NCBI GenBank assembly: GCA_000708835.1
Contig: DF237155.1
Span: forward strand, 1-64,000
DNA from: Klebsormidium nitens
Lineage: Eukaryota > Streptophyta > Klebsormidiophyceae > Klebsormidiales > Klebsormidiaceae
Reading direction: 5' to 3'
DNA: 64,000 nucleotides
Shown: positions 22,688 through 35,399 of the stretch, in pieces
Layout: the number at the start of each line of letters is the position of its first letter
Numbering within the stretch: position 1 is the first letter of the stretch
The notes under the pieces: generated by a model
Told to the model about the DNA's origin: nothing
The model's database searches: none
Seen by the model: only the letters and a program-made list of their open reading frames with translations
Translations under genes and position numbers: made by a program

Positions 22688-25600
22688 TCATCCATCCAGC
22701 CTCAGCTCAAAGCCCGCGAGGCCCACCTTCTGCAGGTGCTTGAAGTGCGACTTCAAGCCTTCCCAGAACTGCAGGCAGAGAACGTTCGAGCATTATGCAC
22801 CCGTGCATGCGCCAAACACCGTCAGAAAGTGTGCACCGTTCACATACATTCCCGAAGAGCGGCTCAACTGCGACTGAACTGGTTTGCTCCGGCCGCGCAG
22901 ATGGTGAGAGAAGGCGGACAATACTCACTGTTGGGAAGCAGTGGTAGGGGACGTCAAACTCCGTGCATGTCTGCCGCACAATGGGTGCAATGGCCGGGTA
23001 GTAAAAGTGGCAGAAGCCGGGGAACAAGTGGTGCTCGACCTGTACAAGGAAAGCCAGCGAACAATCAGCCCCCAGAAATGAAAATGCGGCATGCGAGCTG
23101 CCAAGCAGATTACTGTTGTACATCATGTGAGTTGGGTCGACGAACGTCGACTCCGGTCGGGAGGCTCTTGCAAGGGCCACCCATGCGCAGTGCCTGATGG
23201 AATCCCGTATGGAACCCAGTCACTAAGACGTGGCAGAAAGCACTGGTGGCCCAACAATGCGGTGCTCGACGACAAGTCACGACGCATCGTCTTTTCTCCT
23301 AGCAAGGCCCCTAGGTCACCCCTAACTTCTGCCACACCACCCCCTGGCCCCGGGCCCTCACCTGGTAGCTCAGGCCCCCGCTGAAGTGCAGCCAGAAGAA
23401 GGACCCCGGGCAGAAGTCTGCGGTGGTGGCCACCTGCGCCTTGGCCCAGTCGAACTCCACCCGGTTGTGGCCGTCCGCCGTCGGCTTGGCCTGCGGGTAG
23501 TCCACCTCGTCCACCAGGTGCGCCACTTGGAACAGCAGCGCCAGCGTCCACCCAGTGATCAACTGCACACGACGGCACAAGGTCAAATCGCAGCCGGGAA
23601 CGGGAAGGAGTGGGCCAAAATAAAAGGATTGATGGGTGATGTCGCAAATGGCAATCAAAGAGCGCGGCAGGGCCCGACAAATCCCTCTTAGTAGGAACTG
23701 CGAATCAAGACTGGATTCATTACCACGGAAGTCAGGTATTCGGCAAGGATTCGAAGATACGAGCACGCTGTAGCGGATCGGGGTCCTGGCTCAACCTTGG
23801 CAGTTCGAGATTTGCAGCCCTGTACCCGGAGTCAGAGGACGCACCTGCGACAGGACGTAGAGGAGCGCGATCTTCCAGCCGGGGTGTGGGCTGTAGACTG
23901 CGGGGAGAACCAGCATGTAGAGGAAGTAGAATGCTTTGGTGCCCCAGAAACAAGCGGACTCCAGGGGCGTCATGCGAGCAACGCGCACCCTGCGCGTAAA
24001 CACAAAATCACGTCAGGCAAAGTGGCTGACGCATGAATCCGTAATCTGGGTCGATGCCACCATTCTTCTCGAACGGTTCGAAGTATTGAAGAAGAGCATG
24101 GAAGGATGACTACGGCACTCAGAATGCAGCTTCGAAGCCACCCTCGAAACTGAGTCACGAGGCCATGATTCCACAAAACATGATCCCGTGGAAAGCAGTG
24201 GCGTGAACGCAGCTTACGTGCCAATGTGGCCGTCGAAGAAGGCCTTGAAGTCGTCCAGGAAGACGCTCTTGAGGGCGAGCAGGCCGTACAGAACGCCCAG
24301 GTACAAATGCTGCAGGAGCGACACGGAAAAAATATATATGATGTGGGGGAAGCAACTCTGGGGCGTCATCAAAGGCTCACTCCTCCACTCGCAAGGCAGA
24401 TCTTGTTGACGTTTGAATATGGCTCTCAAATGGATGAAAGCCGGACAGTCCTTGAAACGAGCACGTTGACAATCGACTGAGCATCTCGAACCCTTAAGCG
24501 AATGGCAGTCAACCTGGCAGTATATTAAACTGTGCGGAACAAGCACAGAGACAAAGACAGATGAGTAATCCGAGAGAGCGATACATGTAAAGCTCTCAAA
24601 GCAGATGCGAAAACAAAACAGGTGGTTGCACCTACTTGGTACTTGTGATAGCTCTGCCCGGGCTGCGCGTTAGAACACCGCCGGACATCCGGATCGTCCA
24701 CTCCTGAAAACACAGCGGAATCGGTGAATGTTGGGCGGAAGAAGGGAAACGATCGAAAGGAAACCGGCGACGTGCACAGGGGACAATATTTGAAAGCGGA
24801 CACAACAGTGATACCCAGAACCAACACTGTTTGAGTAAAGTTCGTCAGTTCAACAAGCCTTCGACCAGGGCTCCCAAGAGCGGAAAAGCAAAGCACGAAA
24901 ACGAGCTTACGCATGTCCGGGTCGTAATTGTCGATGTTGGTGTATGCATGGTGCCCGACCACGTGCTGCTGTCTCCACATGAAACTGCAGAAAGAAAGGC
25001 CGGGGCAGACTCTGTCAGTAGCATGCACTCTGCTTGAGGATGGGGTACTTCAGAGACGCGGATTGCTATCCGAAGCAAAGGTTCTGGAACCTGAGTCAGG
25101 TAAGATCGGGTGATCCCTTTCAAGATCGACTAAATCAAGCAACGTCGACCCCATCCTGTTGCCACTCTACACGTCTCTTTTTAAGCTGAACTCCGATGAC
25201 AAAGATCGCAATTCGCTTGGTCCTGTGGGTCAAAGCTACGAGGTCTAGTTGCGACCTCGAAAAACCCTCGTCAAAGCGAAACTGAATCGACAAGCTGGAG
25301 AACAACCTAGGTTCGACATTTCAAAAGCCAGGGGCAAGAGGCTAATCACGCAGACGTTGCAGATGGTTACTCGCGTCGCCCTTGATAGGCAATGGTAACC
25401 GGAAATGATGGGCCTGGAAGTGGACACTCGAACATAGCTCCCACAGAAAGAGTAGGGTACTTGCAAAAATAAACCTCCATCCCAGTCATCCCATACCTGC
25501 TGGCGCCCACAAGGTCCAGAGTAAGGCTCATCACGTAGCCAAGCCCCAGAGATTCGGTGTAAGCTCCTGCAGGAGAAGAAGTTGACCGTAAGCCACGCTT

Positions 25601-27607
25601 CCCAAGGTGAAAAGGCCAAATCTCATCGCAGGCGCCCCACTTGGAACTTTCACGACGTTCTTTGACAGCTTCACAGCCGAAGAAGTGCCTGGCCTCACGG
25701 AGCTCTCCGTGAGTTCGTCTATTGTTTAGACACTGATTAAGAGCTGAGCAAAACTCTGACTCCATCATGCATTTCAACGTTTCTTCTCCTCAAACTTCCA
25801 AAGAAAGAATTTATCCCAGCTAGATGACAAAATCATCGAACGCTTGCTTACGTGCTCTTTGAGATCCAGACGTTCAGAAGCTCTGTGGGTCTAAGGAAGT
25901 GACTCAGCCCAGCTGGAAGAACAGCCGGTGTAGAAACTTCTGGAAATTTATATCCGTCCAGGCGTCAATTTCTGGACCTGAGGGCGCAGATTGTGCAAGT
26001 AAAAGTGCTCTCTTCCTTTGTCAGGGTCTAACTTACCATGATTAGCGTCGTGCATGATGGACATGCCAAACTGCGCTGCGAAGGAGCCCATGAGCACTGC
26101 CGCCACCAGGTTGAGCCCCATAGTGGTGAAGCCAAAGAAGGTGGCATAGAAGGACGCCACAAACCCAGCAAGCAGGAGGACTGATTTGATGATCATCCCT
26201 GGATGGTACCTGGGGTTGATCTGCAGGCCAAAGAAAAGAGTATGCTGTGTCGGAAACCTGTGCGGAGAGTACTGCCTTGCATCGGCGCAAGGTGGCTCCT
26301 TTAGGAGAAGAAATTACTCTGGGGCACATGTTGGAGGAAGTTTGCAGTTGATAGGAGACTTGTGTAAGGACTCCACCTTTCAATGAAGTCCATGCATGCT
26401 CTACTGATTCCATAATGGCCAGCTAGAAAGCTGCTTTTGAGCAGAGAACTCACGTTGTTGCTCTTGAAGTAGGCCTCCACCCGCTGTTTGAGGGTGGTGT
26501 AGAAGCCAGAGTCCGACTGGTCATCACAAAACTCCAAGTACTGGGCCCACTCAGAGTCTGGCACTTTGCTGGCGGGGCGCTCTAGCCTACCAATGCAGAA
26601 CTTGTCCAGCATCTTCCTGCATGAGTGAGGAAATTACTTGTTAGGTTGTACCTTGACAAAGCTCATTCGCATTGGCCAGCAGCAGGATCTCAAAAGAGGA
26701 GCTTCACTGGAGCGAACGTCTAAGCAGCAAACACCCCAGCTGAACAGTATCCATTCAGTGACAATCAACAAACAGATACTGTTCCTGGTCAACAACGACA
26801 ACCAACCAATTCACAGAAAGGGCACAAAATTGTTCGCTTTTCAGCAGACCAGGAGAGTGTCCCTTGCACCAGTGTATCCAGCGCACCTGACATAGAGGGG
26901 ATGATATGAGTCGAACAACTGAGTGCAATCGCGGCCAGCCTTCACAAAAATCATGCTGCCGCCAGGATGCTTGGAGACCCTGCAGCACAAGAAACATATC
27001 GCAAGCTCAGACAACAATTTGGAGCTAAAAGAGGTTGGTGCCTCATCAGCACCCACGAATCCACTCTGGGCTGATAGTCTGCTGAGGATCTGCTGTCCCT
27101 GGGTTGATGAAAGTTGCAATCCTGCTAACAATGTTGAAAAACCCTTGCAAGGTGCATCGCCGGCAGCAGTTTTGATAAGTGTGCCTGCCACAGATGTATG
27201 AGCCCAATATCCTGGATCGACCATTCTATGCGTGCCGCATCAAGTCTGGTTGGCAAACGCAGCAACTCTTGCTGGGACGAACAAAAGCTGCAGCATGCAA
27301 AGCCAGTTTAAACCAGTGGGGTGAAATCTGCATAACGGATTCTTATTTGTACTGCCAAGATAGATTGCAAATACCCAAGATCAAGCTGCTGGCAACGATA
27401 TCCAGCTCACCATGTGGAGACATCGTACACTTTACCGCGTATTATCAGCCAGCAATCGTCTGGCTTGTCATGCCCAGCAATCTCTTGCAAAGAATACTGC
27501 TTCTGCACATTGTCAGCCTGCTTGACTTTCCTCCTGCTTGCCAATCCAGCTTGCCGGCTTTCCTCCGCGGCCAATTCATCCTTGAAACGTTCAGCATCAG
27601 GGGCCAT
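22688..27607 (-). CDS. Front-end (delta-5/6/8 type) fatty acid desaturase with N-terminal cytochrome b5
   Basis: Twelve exons: 27607-27411, 26979-26887, 26616-26454, 26220-26037, 25566-25497, 24984-24911, 24703-24636, 24309-24218, 23989-23845, 23562-23362, 23039-22929 and 22768-22688. They code 492 residues in unbroken phase. Residues 36-95 form the cytochrome b5 domain ([16 protein letters not shown], heme motif HPGG at 70-73). The desaturase domain has the three His boxes: [13 protein letters not shown] and QVEHH. The glutamine replacing the first His of box three is the hallmark of front-end enzymes. Hydrophobic segments flank the boxes, as expected for an ER membrane enzyme. The role is insertion of a double bond between an existing one and the carboxyl end of a C18/C20 chain. 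The HDANHGAYT and [13 protein letters not shown] details lean towards delta-5 (or delta-8) rather than land-plant delta-6 enzymes, but sequence reading cannot settle regiospecificity. Confidence 0.93.
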
Positions 27608-28338
27608 GCTTCAAGGTAGACTGGCTTTGATCTGGTCCTGAACTTACTATATCCTGCAGCTATGATGAATGACAGCTCCAACAACTGTCAGAAAACCCAA
27701 CCAGCGCCTGCTTCGATTGACGGTCCCTTTACGATCCAGATCCCAATGTCGTCCCAATCCTTGCCAATAGCTGGCACCAAAAGAGAGCGTCCCCTACTTA
27801 AATTAACTTAGCCTAAGCCTGTGAGGGCAGCTCCTGCCTTAGAAGATTGTAATCAGAAAGCTCCTGGAAGACCTGATCACAGAAGAGGACACGATCAGGA
27901 ACCATCAACAATGACAACAGACAACTGCTTGAGCAGCAGCAAATTGCAATGCCAACGACAACGTAGCGATCCCGTAGCGTCCGAGCTGCCGCACCTCGTG
28001 ACAGTGTAAGATTAACTTTGGTGCACCGTTTGCATGAGATACCCAACTCATCATGCTCACTGGCACATTATACGAAGTGGCCGGTCTTGACTACCGGTAG
28101 TCGAAAGAAGAAGCACAAAATACTTCTTCTACGACACAGGACTGCACAGGACTTGGAAACCGGGGGCTCTGTACATAAGTAGCACTCGTGAATATCTGGG
28201 TACTTGGGTGCTTTCGCCAAATGATTTGGTGCGCAAAGCCGCGCAGCCTGCCAGTGCAAAGCTCAAGAGCACGGCGTCCACTGCCAACAGATCTGGAAAC
28301 CCTCGATTCACAAAGGCGCCTTTGTGTATCCCGTAGTC
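27608..28338. promoter_or_regulatory. Shared divergent promoter, desaturase and PDI
   Basis: 731 bp between start codons of two ER-linked genes transcribed away from each other. I see no clean TATA box and could not identify an ER-stress element with confidence. No coding or RNA gene was seen. Confidence 0.4.
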
Positions 28339-31300
28339 ATGGCTTCCCCTTGGGTTTTTGGCTTGCTCGTGTTGGCCTTTGCTTCCTGCTCTTTGGTGCA
28401 GGCTGATGGAGATGCGGTGGTCCTTACACCTGACAATTTCGACGACAATGTCGGCGGCAGTCAAGCGGCTCTGGTCGAGTTCTATGCTCCGTGGTGTGGT
28501 GAGTCTCATTTCCGCGACATCGATTGCTGTCAACCTAACATGGACACGATTAACCACTTACTTGCAGCTTTGCAATTGCTGATTCTTTGCAAGCGGACCT
28601 TACTTTCTTTTGGTGGATAGTAAGTAGGGAAGACATGGATGCACTTGCATGATGGATACCATGCATAATTGAGGCCGTCACATCAAGCAGGACTACCTGC
28701 ATCTTCATGTGGCAGGCATTGGGATGGGACATGCATTGATTGTGACACTTCAGGAGGACATGCAAACAATTGTACAGGATTGCCCTTGCAAAAGGTACAT
28801 GTTGGAGCTGTCAGCACTTGTCCACACATGTTGGTGATACTGATGATGTGAAGAGCAATTACTTGTGCACTTTCCAGATAAGTATTGCTCAATGTTGCTA
28901 CAGGCCATTGTAAGAAGCTTGCGCCGGAGTGGGAGGTCCTCGGCTCTGCCTTCAAGAAGATTCCTTCTGTCGTGATAGGCAAGGTAGGCCTTCCTTATGT
29001 CCATATCTCTCGTGCCTGCTTTACATCATCTTAGATACAAGTACATGTCAAAGGGGTGTCAATTTCCAAAGGGGTCGCTGGCGCCTTCAGTCATCTGCTG
29101 GAAACCCCTAGTGCTCTCTCGATCCTTGCAGTTGCCCAGTAATGAGACATGTATCTCTTTCTCTAGGTTGACTGTGACGAGCACAAGGACCTGTGCGGGA
29201 AGTTTGGAGTGTCTGGGTTTCCTACAATCAAGTACTTTCCGAAGAACTCTCAGCAGCCGGAAGAGTGAGTTGCCATCAGGGAGCAGGTGCTTTTCGAAAT
29301 GCTGGGTTTGTCTGGACTCAGTTCTGGAGGTCACTGAGTATCTCTTTTTGGCAATAGGCGTGAACCAGGAAGGAAATGCCAAGAGCCAGCGCCTTCTTTG
29401 CCCTTGAGTTCACATGGTTAGAATTTTCTTTATCTTGCGAAGATTAGTTGTGAAGCTAATCATCTATCAAAGTTGAGGAGCTATGGTCATCACGAACGTG
29501 GTTTTTGTAATGCTGGTTGTCTGCAATCGCGAACTTCTGAAAGTTTGGCTTGATACCTCTTTGTCTGTATCTTGACCGCTCTAAGCAGGAGGTAGGGATC
29601 AAGCGCATAGCCTCATGCGTTTCCTTTATCTTGGGCAGCTATTCTGGGGGGCGGACAGCTGACGACCTCATCACGTTTGTGAACCAGAAAGCAGGTGAGA
29701 TAACATGGATGCTTAGCAAGACCTTGTGTCTCATAGGGTGTAATGCATGGCCTTTCTCATTGTGCCTGGTGCTTGTGGGGTGCTACCTTTTCTAGTAGAA
29801 GAACGTCTGCGAGCTGAAGGTTTTGTCGATGAAAAAGCTGGAGGGTTGCTTCATGCAGGAACAAAGGCGAAGGTCAAGAAGGAACCATCTTACGTGACAA
29901 TCCTGGACAAGAGCAGCTTCGAGAAGATTGTGTTGGATCCTTCGAAGAATGTTCTTGTGGAATTCTACGCTCCATGGTGAGGCCAGTACAGTGCAGTGCA
30001 TGTTATCAATAATTGGTATGTGGATCTATGCATTAAAATGAGGCCGGGCTGAATCTGAGGGGGTGCTTCGACAGGGTGAGTTGGTGTTGACGACTTTGCA
30101 GCTTTTGAGGTTAGGCATTCCTTAGGAGAACATCGCTGGTCATTCTGTTCGTGTCTGCCCGGAAACATATTAATCATTGGCCGTAAAAGAAGTGTTTGCT
30201 AATCAAAGGAACGTTTATTGCCATGGTCACTGTTAGTTCTTCCTGAACCCTCTGAGACTGAGAACCGCACCTGTCCTTGTCCTTGTTCACGTTTTTGATA
30301 GTCTAAGCCATTGCCGTAATCCAGCAGGAAGAAAAGCAGCTTATACTTTGCTACCATCTCACAGGTGCGGTCACTGCAAGTCTCTGGCTCCAACGTATGA
30401 GCAGCTCGCCAAGGTGTATGCGGGAGAGCCCAACGTCGTGATTGCCAACCTGGACGCAGACAACGCTGACCATAAGGATTTGGCCTCAAAGTACGTAACC
30501 ACTCACTGTCTGGCTGTCTGTCTCATAGGATGCATTTGGAAACCTCAAGAGATATGATCTGCTTTGCTCCTGCTCTTTCGTGCTCGTATTGAATGTTTTC
30601 CAGACTTCATGAATATCACCACTGCTCACCAGGACTGTGCTTCTGCTTTTGAGGTTCTGATCGAAGGCTTGATGACTTGTCATTTCTTGCTTGACGCTCA
30701 GGTACGGCGTGTCTGGCTTCCCCACCTTGATGTGGTTCTCTGCGGATGACAAGGAACCTGTTCGTTACGAGAGCGGCAGGGATCTGGCCTCGTTCGTCTC
30801 CTACATTAATGAGAAGGCAGGGACCCACAGAACCGAGTCTGGCGGGTTGACAGACGAGGTGAGGTCTTATTGCCCATAACCCTGTCATAAGGAGGGCCTT
30901 ATGTGCGCAGGCTTCGTACGGTTTCGAGTTCAAAGCGCCAGTAAAGAGAAGCAAGGCTACTCTTCTGACGTGAGATGTTCACTGCTCCGTGTTTGGCTGC
31001 GACATAAGCATCTTTCTTGGCAGTTGCCTGCGTGTGACTGACCCTCTGTGGTCTTTGCTAAATCTGCTGTGCATGATTGGTTGTGCAGGCGGGCGTTGTT
31101 GAGTCTCTGACAGAGACGGTGAAAGACTTTCTGGCGGCTGGATCAGACACGAGGCAGGACATCTACGACAAGGCGGTAGAGGCAGTCAAGACGCTGACTA
31201 GCACCCAAGTACCGTAAGCGCCCCGCCTTTTGCCATCCGACGTTTTGCTGAACCTCTCGGCAATTTCATCCGTTCGATTGATTTTGTTCGTGGCTCCCCA

Positions 31301-32261
31301 AATTGCTTGCACGGAAATAACTTGCTCGAAAGCATACAAGCTGCCGAATGCGTTTTTTGACGTCCGTTCTGTCCTTACTTCCTCTTTTGGGTCCTGCATA
31401 TCCAGTCTAATCTTCCACAGCGAAGTACGTCATCGTTGACCCGATGTATTCTCCTCCTTGTTTGATAAAGTGTGTGTGCACGTGCAGCTATGGGCAGACG
31501 TACTTGAAGATCATGAAGAGCATTCTCGACAAGGGCTCTGAGTACGTCACTAAGGAGTCAGGCAGGCTGGAGCGTCTGCTCAAGGTAAGCCATCGTCATG
31601 GTGTGGTTCTCCGACCAGCCGAGCTGAGCGGTTCACCAAAACTGTCCGACCCATTCGCTATTCCATTCTGACGTTAAAGTGGACTGAATATCGTTAAAGA
31701 CCAGTCAGGTCGTAGAAGGTGTCTGGAGACTTAGTAATGCTCTCGTTATGCTGCAAGTTGCTCTAATACGGGATTGGAAAGGCCTTTTTGAGTCGTCAGA
31801 CCGCAGGTTGCCAACTCGGGTTTCGGGGGGGTGCATGGCAGGACAAGGAATGGGGGATGTACTAGTGCAGCAATCCTCGTACTTCCGAAAAGATTGACTG
31901 TTGTAGGCTGTAGAGTGTGATTGCGCTCTTTGTAGTCTTGCAAGAGCAGGAAAGGACGGCCAGGAGCAGGAAAGGACGGACATCAAAATAATAGTTACCA
32001 TGTTGAGAAGCGGTTGCAGTCGGACGTGTTACCGAATTTGATTCGGTTGGGGCAATTGTATGCGACTCCCTTGCAATGAATATTCTTAAGAGTGAATTGT
32101 CAATGCAATCAGTGTCGATCCGTTGTTAGTCATTTTGGGTTCGCTTTTCACCATTCTACTGGATGTTGATTTCGTGCGCCTCTTGCTTGCAGACGACGCT
32201 GAGCCCGCAGAAGGAGACCGAGTTCTCCATTAGGAAGAACATCCTGAGGCTGTTCAACTGA
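28339..32261 (+). CDS. Protein disulfide isomerase, a-a'-ERp29C type (plant PDIL2-like)
   Basis: Ten exons: 28339-28498, 28904-28983, 29167-29264, 29639-29694, 29859-29976, 30365-30490, 30702-30858, 31089-31213, 31488-31584 and 32193-32261, giving 361 residues. A signal peptide (about 1-23, [16 protein letters not shown]) leads to two tandem thioredoxin domains, each with an APWCGHCK active site, cis-proline context GFPT, and a YxGGR or YESGR strand. The C-terminal ~95 residues match the helical ERp29C domain ([25 protein letters not shown]). This order is that of Arabidopsis PDIL2-1 and its algal relatives. It catalyses disulfide formation and isomerisation in the ER lumen. The protein ends RLFN with no KDEL-type signal, which is usual for this subclass. 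Both active-site codon strings are interrupted by introns. Confidence 0.95.
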
Positions 32262-33179
32262 TAGAAAGGCAATCGGCGAGATGGGTCGTAAAGTCAAGTA
32301 GACAGTCGGAGCAGGAAGCAGTGGAGGTTGCAGGGTTAGGCAGTGGCATGCCAGACGGTGTTCTCACTTCTGAATATCGCGGTTTCGCCAGCGTGGCAGG
32401 ATTGACGAAAAGTTTCATTTGCTCCACACTCTTTGTTCTTGGTGTATGATCTGGCAGTGGGATACAACATGCACTCAGGAAGTATCCCGAAAGTTGTGAA
32501 GTTTCTCAATACGAGCTGCCACTACATGCACCATAAGCTGGGACCAATCCGGGCTTTTCTTTGGGGGGAGCATGCTGACAGCCACTGGATAGCCGAATTT
32601 GTGATGATGTTTTGCAGGACGCGCATTTCGTATCTACTTTGATATACTGTAACATACCCCGCTAACTGCAAGGGAATTGGAGCCGCCAGCTGCAAACTTG
32701 ACATTTGTCAGCATGAAGAGCCAGCTACATATGCCATTCATTGAAGTCGCGACGCCGCGAGTTGGCTGCAAGCAGCTATGTCCTGCATGTGTCTTTAGTT
32801 GCTAATTTAACTGCAGCTAGCTCAATCTCAATGCTGCCGCTCCGAGCACTCACGAGTCATGATGCTGTAGAGAATCTTGTGTGGACCTTAATCAAATGAT
32901 TGCTTTTACGCGCAAATGCTAATATAGAAATGCCACTTGTGCATGCTCGAAATGGTAATGCCATATTTTGCGCATGTACCAAAATCGTGGCCGGTGCACC
33001 AGACGGGATTTTGGGCGACAATTCTAGCTTGACTGCAACATGCATGCCTGCCTGCCCGCCTGTCAAACCAGTATCAGGCAAAATGCATACGTGCCAAAGC
33101 GACAAACATTTTAGATTGCTTCCTAAGCTTATACCTAGACAGATGTAGATTTCGTAATGTACAAGGTTGACTCGTCTAT
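32262..33179. other. Spacer between convergent PDI and NHP2 genes
   Basis: 918 bp, AT-rich in part, expected to contain both 3' UTRs. Nothing else was recognised. Confidence 0.45.
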
Positions 33180-34755
33180 TCAAAACACCACAGCTATGCT
33201 CTTTGCCTCCGTTAGAAGCTCGTTGTAATCCGTCTTGAATTGAGTGGCTTCATCTTCGGGCACATCCTCTTTTGGTGGCTTCGGCAGGATAAGCATGCAA
33301 CTCGTGGGGCGCTTCGTGAGCCCTGCGGTGCCAAGGTCCTGCAAGCACAGCACAGATCAAAACTTCTGTTGCTGTCTGTAAGTGCACAAGTGCTACAAGA
33401 TACAAAAACGATGACCCGAAAAACTGCAGGGGCAAATCTTCTTATTAAGTAGGGTAGGCTGGTTTTGTCAGCAGTGCCAACGCTGTTGTGCCTGGACTTG
33501 CAGCGTTAAGGCCTCAACCTCTAGCTTGCAAGGGTTTTTTCTCCTCGACTCAGTCTTGCTTGACAAGAGGGCTGTGTCGAACCATCGTTTGTCGAAGGCT
33601 TTGTACAGAGAATAGATCTGCAGCCGCGACCCAATATTTGTTGCTGATCACTTCAGGCAGATTGCCTTGATGGAACAAGAAGTGATTACATTGCATTGTC
33701 AAGCAAAAGCGCTTTGCGGTAAATCAAGAGAGCGAACCGTTCTGCCTCACCTCTTTTGATGGAACATAGTAGTATGGAACATCTTGTTCCTCACACAGGA
33801 TCGGAACGTGGCTGATAACATCGATGGGCGAAATGTCGCCCGCTATCAGTACCAACCTGGTGCACAAAACGAAAATGTGATTCTTAAAAACAACGATGTT
33901 GTAGGCATCTGCCTCAAGTAGCCGGTGGGACTCTCTATTAACACTTGGATCTGCAAACGACCTTCAACCTTACATATAATGTGCAATCGAGTGCCGTGCA
34001 ATATGCACTGCTCAACGAGGCCCACTCTTTGACAGCCAGTGCAATTGTGTCCAGTGCAGATTGATGGCGCTTACTGGCTTGGAAATATAAAGAGAGACCT
34101 CGGCAGCTTTTTGATTCAAAAAGAAAATCCTTGCAGATACTGCTTGCTGCTTCGGCCAAAAGATGGGCTTCTCCACCACTTGGCTTCTGAATGGCACTCA
34201 CCCCTTGGTTCCCTTCCGCAATGCTTTTACAACCTCTTTAACGCCTCGCTTCAACTGCTTATGTTTGGCAGCTGCAGCAGATAAGAGCATGTCAGCCCAG
34301 CTGCCCTAGGAAACAAGAAAGGGGCTGCGACTGAAAGGGCATCAACTGTATTTACAGTCCGATAGCATATTGTTTCCAAGCCAGATGTCTGAATCGATCT
34401 GCCCCACAGCCGCCAATCTGCATTGCTGCCAAGCATGCACTCGTCACACAAGCCTTTCCATAATGGTGGTAAAAGAGGTGATGGGTCTGCAAGCAAACCC
34501 TAATTCTAACGGTAATGGTTCCATCAACAAGCACAAAGACCCATGTGGTTCCTGGTGTTCCAGCTTGACCATCTTTTGCTTTAAATGACCAGCATTGTGG
34601 TTATACACTTGGCTGAGGTGCATAAAGGCCTCACCTTTCTTTACTAGCTTGAGCGACTTCTTGCTCAGCTTTTTACCCGCCAGAGGCTTCGCTATTGGTG
34701 CTAAGCCCACCTTCCGCTTCTCCTTTTTCACCTCCTTCTCATCATCACTGCCCAT
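33180..34755 (-). CDS. NHP2: NHP2, H/ACA ribonucleoprotein subunit 2
   Basis: Four exons: 34755-34635, 34271-34202, 33856-33751 and 33338-33180, giving 151 residues, the usual length for plant NHP2. The N terminus is acidic then basic (MGSDDEKEVKKEKRK), followed by the conserved LAPIAKPLAGKKL. The L7Ae/NHP2 RNA-binding fold follows: LKRGVKEVVKALRKGTKG, the LIAGDISPIDVISH strand-loop, a CEEQDVPYYYVPSK strand, and GLTKRPTSCMLI. It binds H/ACA guide RNAs with dyskerin, NOP10 and GAR1 for rRNA pseudouridylation in the nucleolus, and serves telomerase RNA in some lineages. The gene model has no anomaly. Confidence 0.95.
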
Positions 34756-35399
34756 CGCGCACCACCACCAAAAACCTCCTTCAGTAAGCTCCTCTCCTTT
34801 CTCAGCAATGCAGAACACTGCCCAACCTAGACGTGTGGACTTGGGGTGACCGCCGCTCCAATGCTCCTGGGGTCTTGAGGTCACAGAAATGTTCCGTGTT
34901 CACAAGCCCGAATTTTAACTCACAGTGCACACATGCTCTCATTTCAAGGAAGAGTTGAAAAGCTGGCCCGATCGATATGTGGCACTGCGTCAGTAGCAGA
35001 GATCTGAGATCTGGGATTCTGTTTGCCCACGCTTCTTTGCTGCGTCGATAGTCCGCACCGGGCGCCGGAGAGGGTGGTGCTTCGATTCCGATTCCATTGA
35101 GCGCCTAGTTCTGCAATCGGGCTTCTAAAACTCCACTGTCCAGACAGAAAGAGGAAGTCGATAGGCTCCGCTAGTGCACGACCAGCAACCAGCTCAGGCT
35201 GCTTCCATTTGGGCTCCCACAATGGCCGCATGACAACACCCTCGCAACATTCATTTGACGCTCCATATCAGTGGTGGTTTAGAAGTCTTGCAGAAGAACA
35301 ACACATAGCCCTCGATCCACCTCGATCTCGGGGCTGGACCAATGCGGGGCTCTTAAGCGACATATTTGAGGTTTTCAGAGAGTGTCCGCTTTTCTTACA
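34756..35399. promoter_or_regulatory. Divergent spacer between NHP2 and the HD-domain gene
   Basis: 644 bp between two start codons on opposite strands, so it must contain both promoters. No TATA box or other named element could be assigned. Confidence 0.4.
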
